This document shows positions 61,400-64,000 of a DNA stretch of 64,000 nt, one piece after another. The notes under the pieces were generated by a model. That model was not told the DNA's origin. It saw nothing but the letters and a program-made list of their open reading frames with translations, and did not search any database. The position numbers were made by a program, and so were the translations under genes. Location of the stretch: positions 429,709,101 to 429,773,100 of the forward strand of contig OY728130.1 of assembly GCA_963277665.1 (NCBI GenBank), read 5' to 3'. The DNA comes from Viscum album. Lineage: Eukaryota > Streptophyta > Magnoliopsida > Santalales > Viscaceae. Position 1 is the first letter of the stretch; every line of letters begins with the position of its first letter.

Positions 61400-62058
61400 G
61401 TTTAGTAGAAACTAGTTTATTTATATTAAGCAATATGATATATGAGGTATAAGTCCATTTTAGGAACCATATATGATTAATCTCACTATAGATGGACTTA
61501 TGTATTTTTTGATAACTTTTCTGACCTTTTGTTTGAGACAGATGGAATGACCCATCATTCTATCACATGATCTGCTAACACATCACGAATGAAAAATTCA
61601 ACTTCATTTCTTTATGAGATGAAGTGGAAATTGTCCAAAGAAATACCAACGGTGAGACTATACCAAAATCACGAAAGTATTTCTTCTAATTCAAATTTCA
61701 TCAACTATAGGGAAATGATCTTGAAAACCAAAAATGTTGTCCTAGTGCTCTTATATCTGATGAATCAGATGGTACCTTAGATCGTCACAAATTTATAGCT
61801 TTGTGATTGCTGGCTTTTCCATAGCCATGTTCTCTACCACTCTCCATCAAAACATGATGGTTAGATTTTTCTTCCATATCCATATTTTCACCTATGTGGA
61901 AACCCAGTGATTAGTTTATTTGGGTAACCATTACGTTTCATACTTTTATTTTTAAAGATTGTTTTTGGTATTCCTTTTTACGATGTGAGTTTCTATTAAA
62001 GAAACTTTCAAATAGTAAACCATTTATAACCATGACGAATTTTGAGGGAGAAATTCAT
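61400..62058 (+). other. Element D internal region before the polypurine tract
   Basis: No recognisable coding domain. A 63-residue open frame (61589-61780) has no match I know. It ends at the polypurine tract. Confidence 0.5.
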
Positions 62059-62074
62059 TTTAAGGGGGGTAGAA
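62059..62074 (+). other. Element D polypurine tract
   Basis: Reads ttaaggggggtagaa immediately before the 3' LTR start, similar to the tract of C. Confidence 0.85.
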
Positions 62075-64000
62075 TGTAACACCCCGAGATTTTATAAAAA
62101 ATATTATTTTTAATTTCATTAATGTCTTGTGTTGTATTCTACACCAAGATTACCTTGCACTATACGCAACACCTTATTAGCTTGCAGTATATGCAACACT
62201 ATTCTTGGATCGTGTTACACACAATTTTGATAATAGTTATTCTACGCAACATTGAGTATATATATATATATATATATTCAATGTATAAATGAAATATTGT
62301 TGGATTATGTTATACGAAACAATGAATAATTCTTTCACAACACGCAACCCTGACCTGGCTTGCATTATACGCAATCGTGACCTTCCTTGATAGCGTGTGT
62401 TGTACGCAATACCGAGTTTTACTAAACAATGATATATTATTATAATATTATTATGAACTAGCCGTTATGAATAGTATTAACTAAATTTTTAATTTTAAAA
62501 CATTATTATTCATCTTACACATTTTCTAGAACATTGTATAAGAACAAAATAAATTTTTCGGGTAAAATAAGTATTTTTCAAAAAATGCAATTTTGCCGCC
62601 TTTTGATGGAGCACCCACATTAAATCTAGTTTTTGATATGTTTATAAGTTCAATTTTACAAAATAAAATTCTTCTTTGGAATCAAGAAATAAAAATTTAC
62701 TTTGGATACATTTTTCATATTATTCTGGTAACTTTCATATTTGGATAAATAGTTAAAACACGCAATATTTTAATTAAAAACATCTTTTTTTCATCGCAAT
62801 AATTTATATGGTTAAATTATAATATTTAATGGTTTAAAGTATAAATAGAATATATTTTTATCATTTAATATAATGTATGTCATTATCATTGATTTTACAT
62901 TAAATTCGTAGGTTAAATCAACTCAATCTTTTGCAATGTTTTAAAGAAAAACCTGTTTTCTTTCGACAACGGGATTAATTTTAATTTAATTTATGCAACT
63001 TTTGTGTATTTAATTTGGAAAAATGGATTCCATATTTGGAATCAGTGGGTCTAAATTATGTTAATAAGATACTTTTTATTTTTGGTAATTATGAATAGTA
63101 ACTACGGTAAATTTTATTTACCATAGTTAAAGTTAAATCTGGTAATTAAGGGTAAATATAATATTATAAAATTACCCTAACACATGAAAAAACTCTATTG
63201 GATGGCTAACACTGGATAAATATAACCTAAGGGTCGGATTATATTCATTTTATGGACTTTTGACCATGAAAATAACTTAATTATTATTAAAACAAAAGAA
63301 AGTGACAACATGTCACTCTCTTAAATCTTATAAGTATAAAAATTTTAATTTAGTGATAAACATAATAAATCTTAGAACGTTAATAGTCTCTAGAAATATA
63401 ATAAAATTATCTACATCATGATAATTTATTTATAATTTTTGGGGTTTAAATAATTGGCATTAATGGTGATACATTAATGATACAGAAATTATTTATTAAG
63501 TGAAAAATAAGTAATACAGTTTTTATTGAAATTATATTACCCATTAAAATGCCCAAAAACCAGAAAAAATTTTATTGGTAGTGTATATCTACACCTTAAT
63601 CATGAAATGACCTAATATATAACCGTTTGTAGCCTTATAAAAGTGATTATGACACTTATATTATTTTATTTTAAATGATGCCAAAGTTGTCACATTCATA
63701 ATTTAATAAATAAAAAAATTTAAATATAGTGATTTTAAGATGATAAATTCGAGTACAATTATTATTGTGAAAGGTAATAGATTTATAGTCATCATAGGAT
63801 TTTATTTTTAATTTTTATGCAACAAATCAGTATATTAAATAATTATACAAAAATGTTGTAGTAATTATTTTATTAAGAGATAAACCAAATAAATGGTTTT
63901 AAAAATAATAAAATAAATATTATATGAACTATTTAATGTAATAAAATAATTTTATATATACATATTACCTTTTATTAATCTATTAAAGCTTTTAGTTAGA
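62075..64000 (+). repeat. Element D 3' LTR, first 1.9 kb (truncated by window)
   Basis: It starts TGTAACACCCCGAG and follows the 5' LTR (55060 onward) throughout, including the TACGCAAC array and the (TA)n tract near 62262. Differences are scattered single substitutions and short gaps, so the two LTRs have been separate for some time. The promoter part lies beyond the right edge. Confidence 0.9.

Larger units (their letters stand above)
55060..64000 (+). mobile_element. Element D: giant-LTR, gag-only (non-autonomous) LTR retrotransposon, partial
   Basis: A 4753-bp 5' LTR, an iMet-type primer site, a 2.26-kb internal region with one zinc-knuckle Gag-like frame, a polypurine tract and the first 1926 bp of a matching 3' LTR are present. 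The element runs off the right edge. Full length would be about 11.8 kb, of which about 80 percent would be LTR. No protease, RT or integrase is present, so mobilisation would need enzymes from another element. The promoter/leader likeness to C suggests a C-like helper, which is inference. Left target duplication candidate: gtctt (55055-55059). Confidence 0.85.

Overview
The window looks like a stretch of a large, repeat-rich plant nuclear genome, almost entirely nested and decaying transposable elements. I see no host protein-coding gene, no rRNA and no ordinary tRNA gene. The evidence is plant chromovirus-type Ty3/gypsy pol (integrase plus a chromodomain-like tail) in several decay states, LTRs of 2.6-4.8 kb, tRNA-iMet-type primer sites, a plant Ty1/copia relic, a Helitron-like element and a tRNA-derived SINE. 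Very long LTRs and deep nesting suggest a big-genome angiosperm; I cannot name the species.

Layout, left to right. (A) 1-4839: 3' end of a + strand Ty3/gypsy element (integrase, chromodomain tail, polypurine tract, 3.4-kb GC-rich LTR full of hairpins and tandem repeats). 4840-7253: unassigned AT-rich DNA. (K) 7254-13929: probable Helitron. 13930-16389: unassigned. (J) 16390-35722: minus-strand copia relic (RT/RNase H at 16.4-17.4 kb; 5' LTR with primer site at 34.4-35.7 kb), split by (E) 22062-32163, a complete but heavily decayed + strand gypsy element with both LTRs and a 5-bp target duplication. J itself appears to sit in the LTR of (F), a minus-strand gypsy relic (35.7 to about 41 kb). 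(G) 43.5-44.66 kb: another minus-strand gypsy integrase/chromodomain relic.

The right third is a clear nested stack. G is cut at 44660 by H (start of an LTR). H is cut at 45684 by B (minus-strand gypsy, LTR 45684-48503, pol 48552-52166). B is cut in its gag at 52167 by C (minus-strand gypsy LTR plus pol tail). C is cut at 55060 by D, whose 4.75-kb 5' LTR, 2.26-kb internal region and partial 3' LTR run off the right edge. D encodes only a zinc-knuckle Gag-like protein, so it is probably a non-autonomous giant-LTR element. A SINE has inserted in it.

Reading the layers together: the young elements (A, B) keep GC-rich LTRs and near-readable pol. The inner ones (E, F, G, J) are AT-shifted and stop-riddled, as expected from long-term cytosine methylation and deamination. 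The most interesting signals are a possible intron in D running from its LTR leader to just before its gag ATG (removing the primer site), a shared TATA-to-splice-donor spacing in B, C and D, and the hairpin and short-motif arrays inside the long LTRs.
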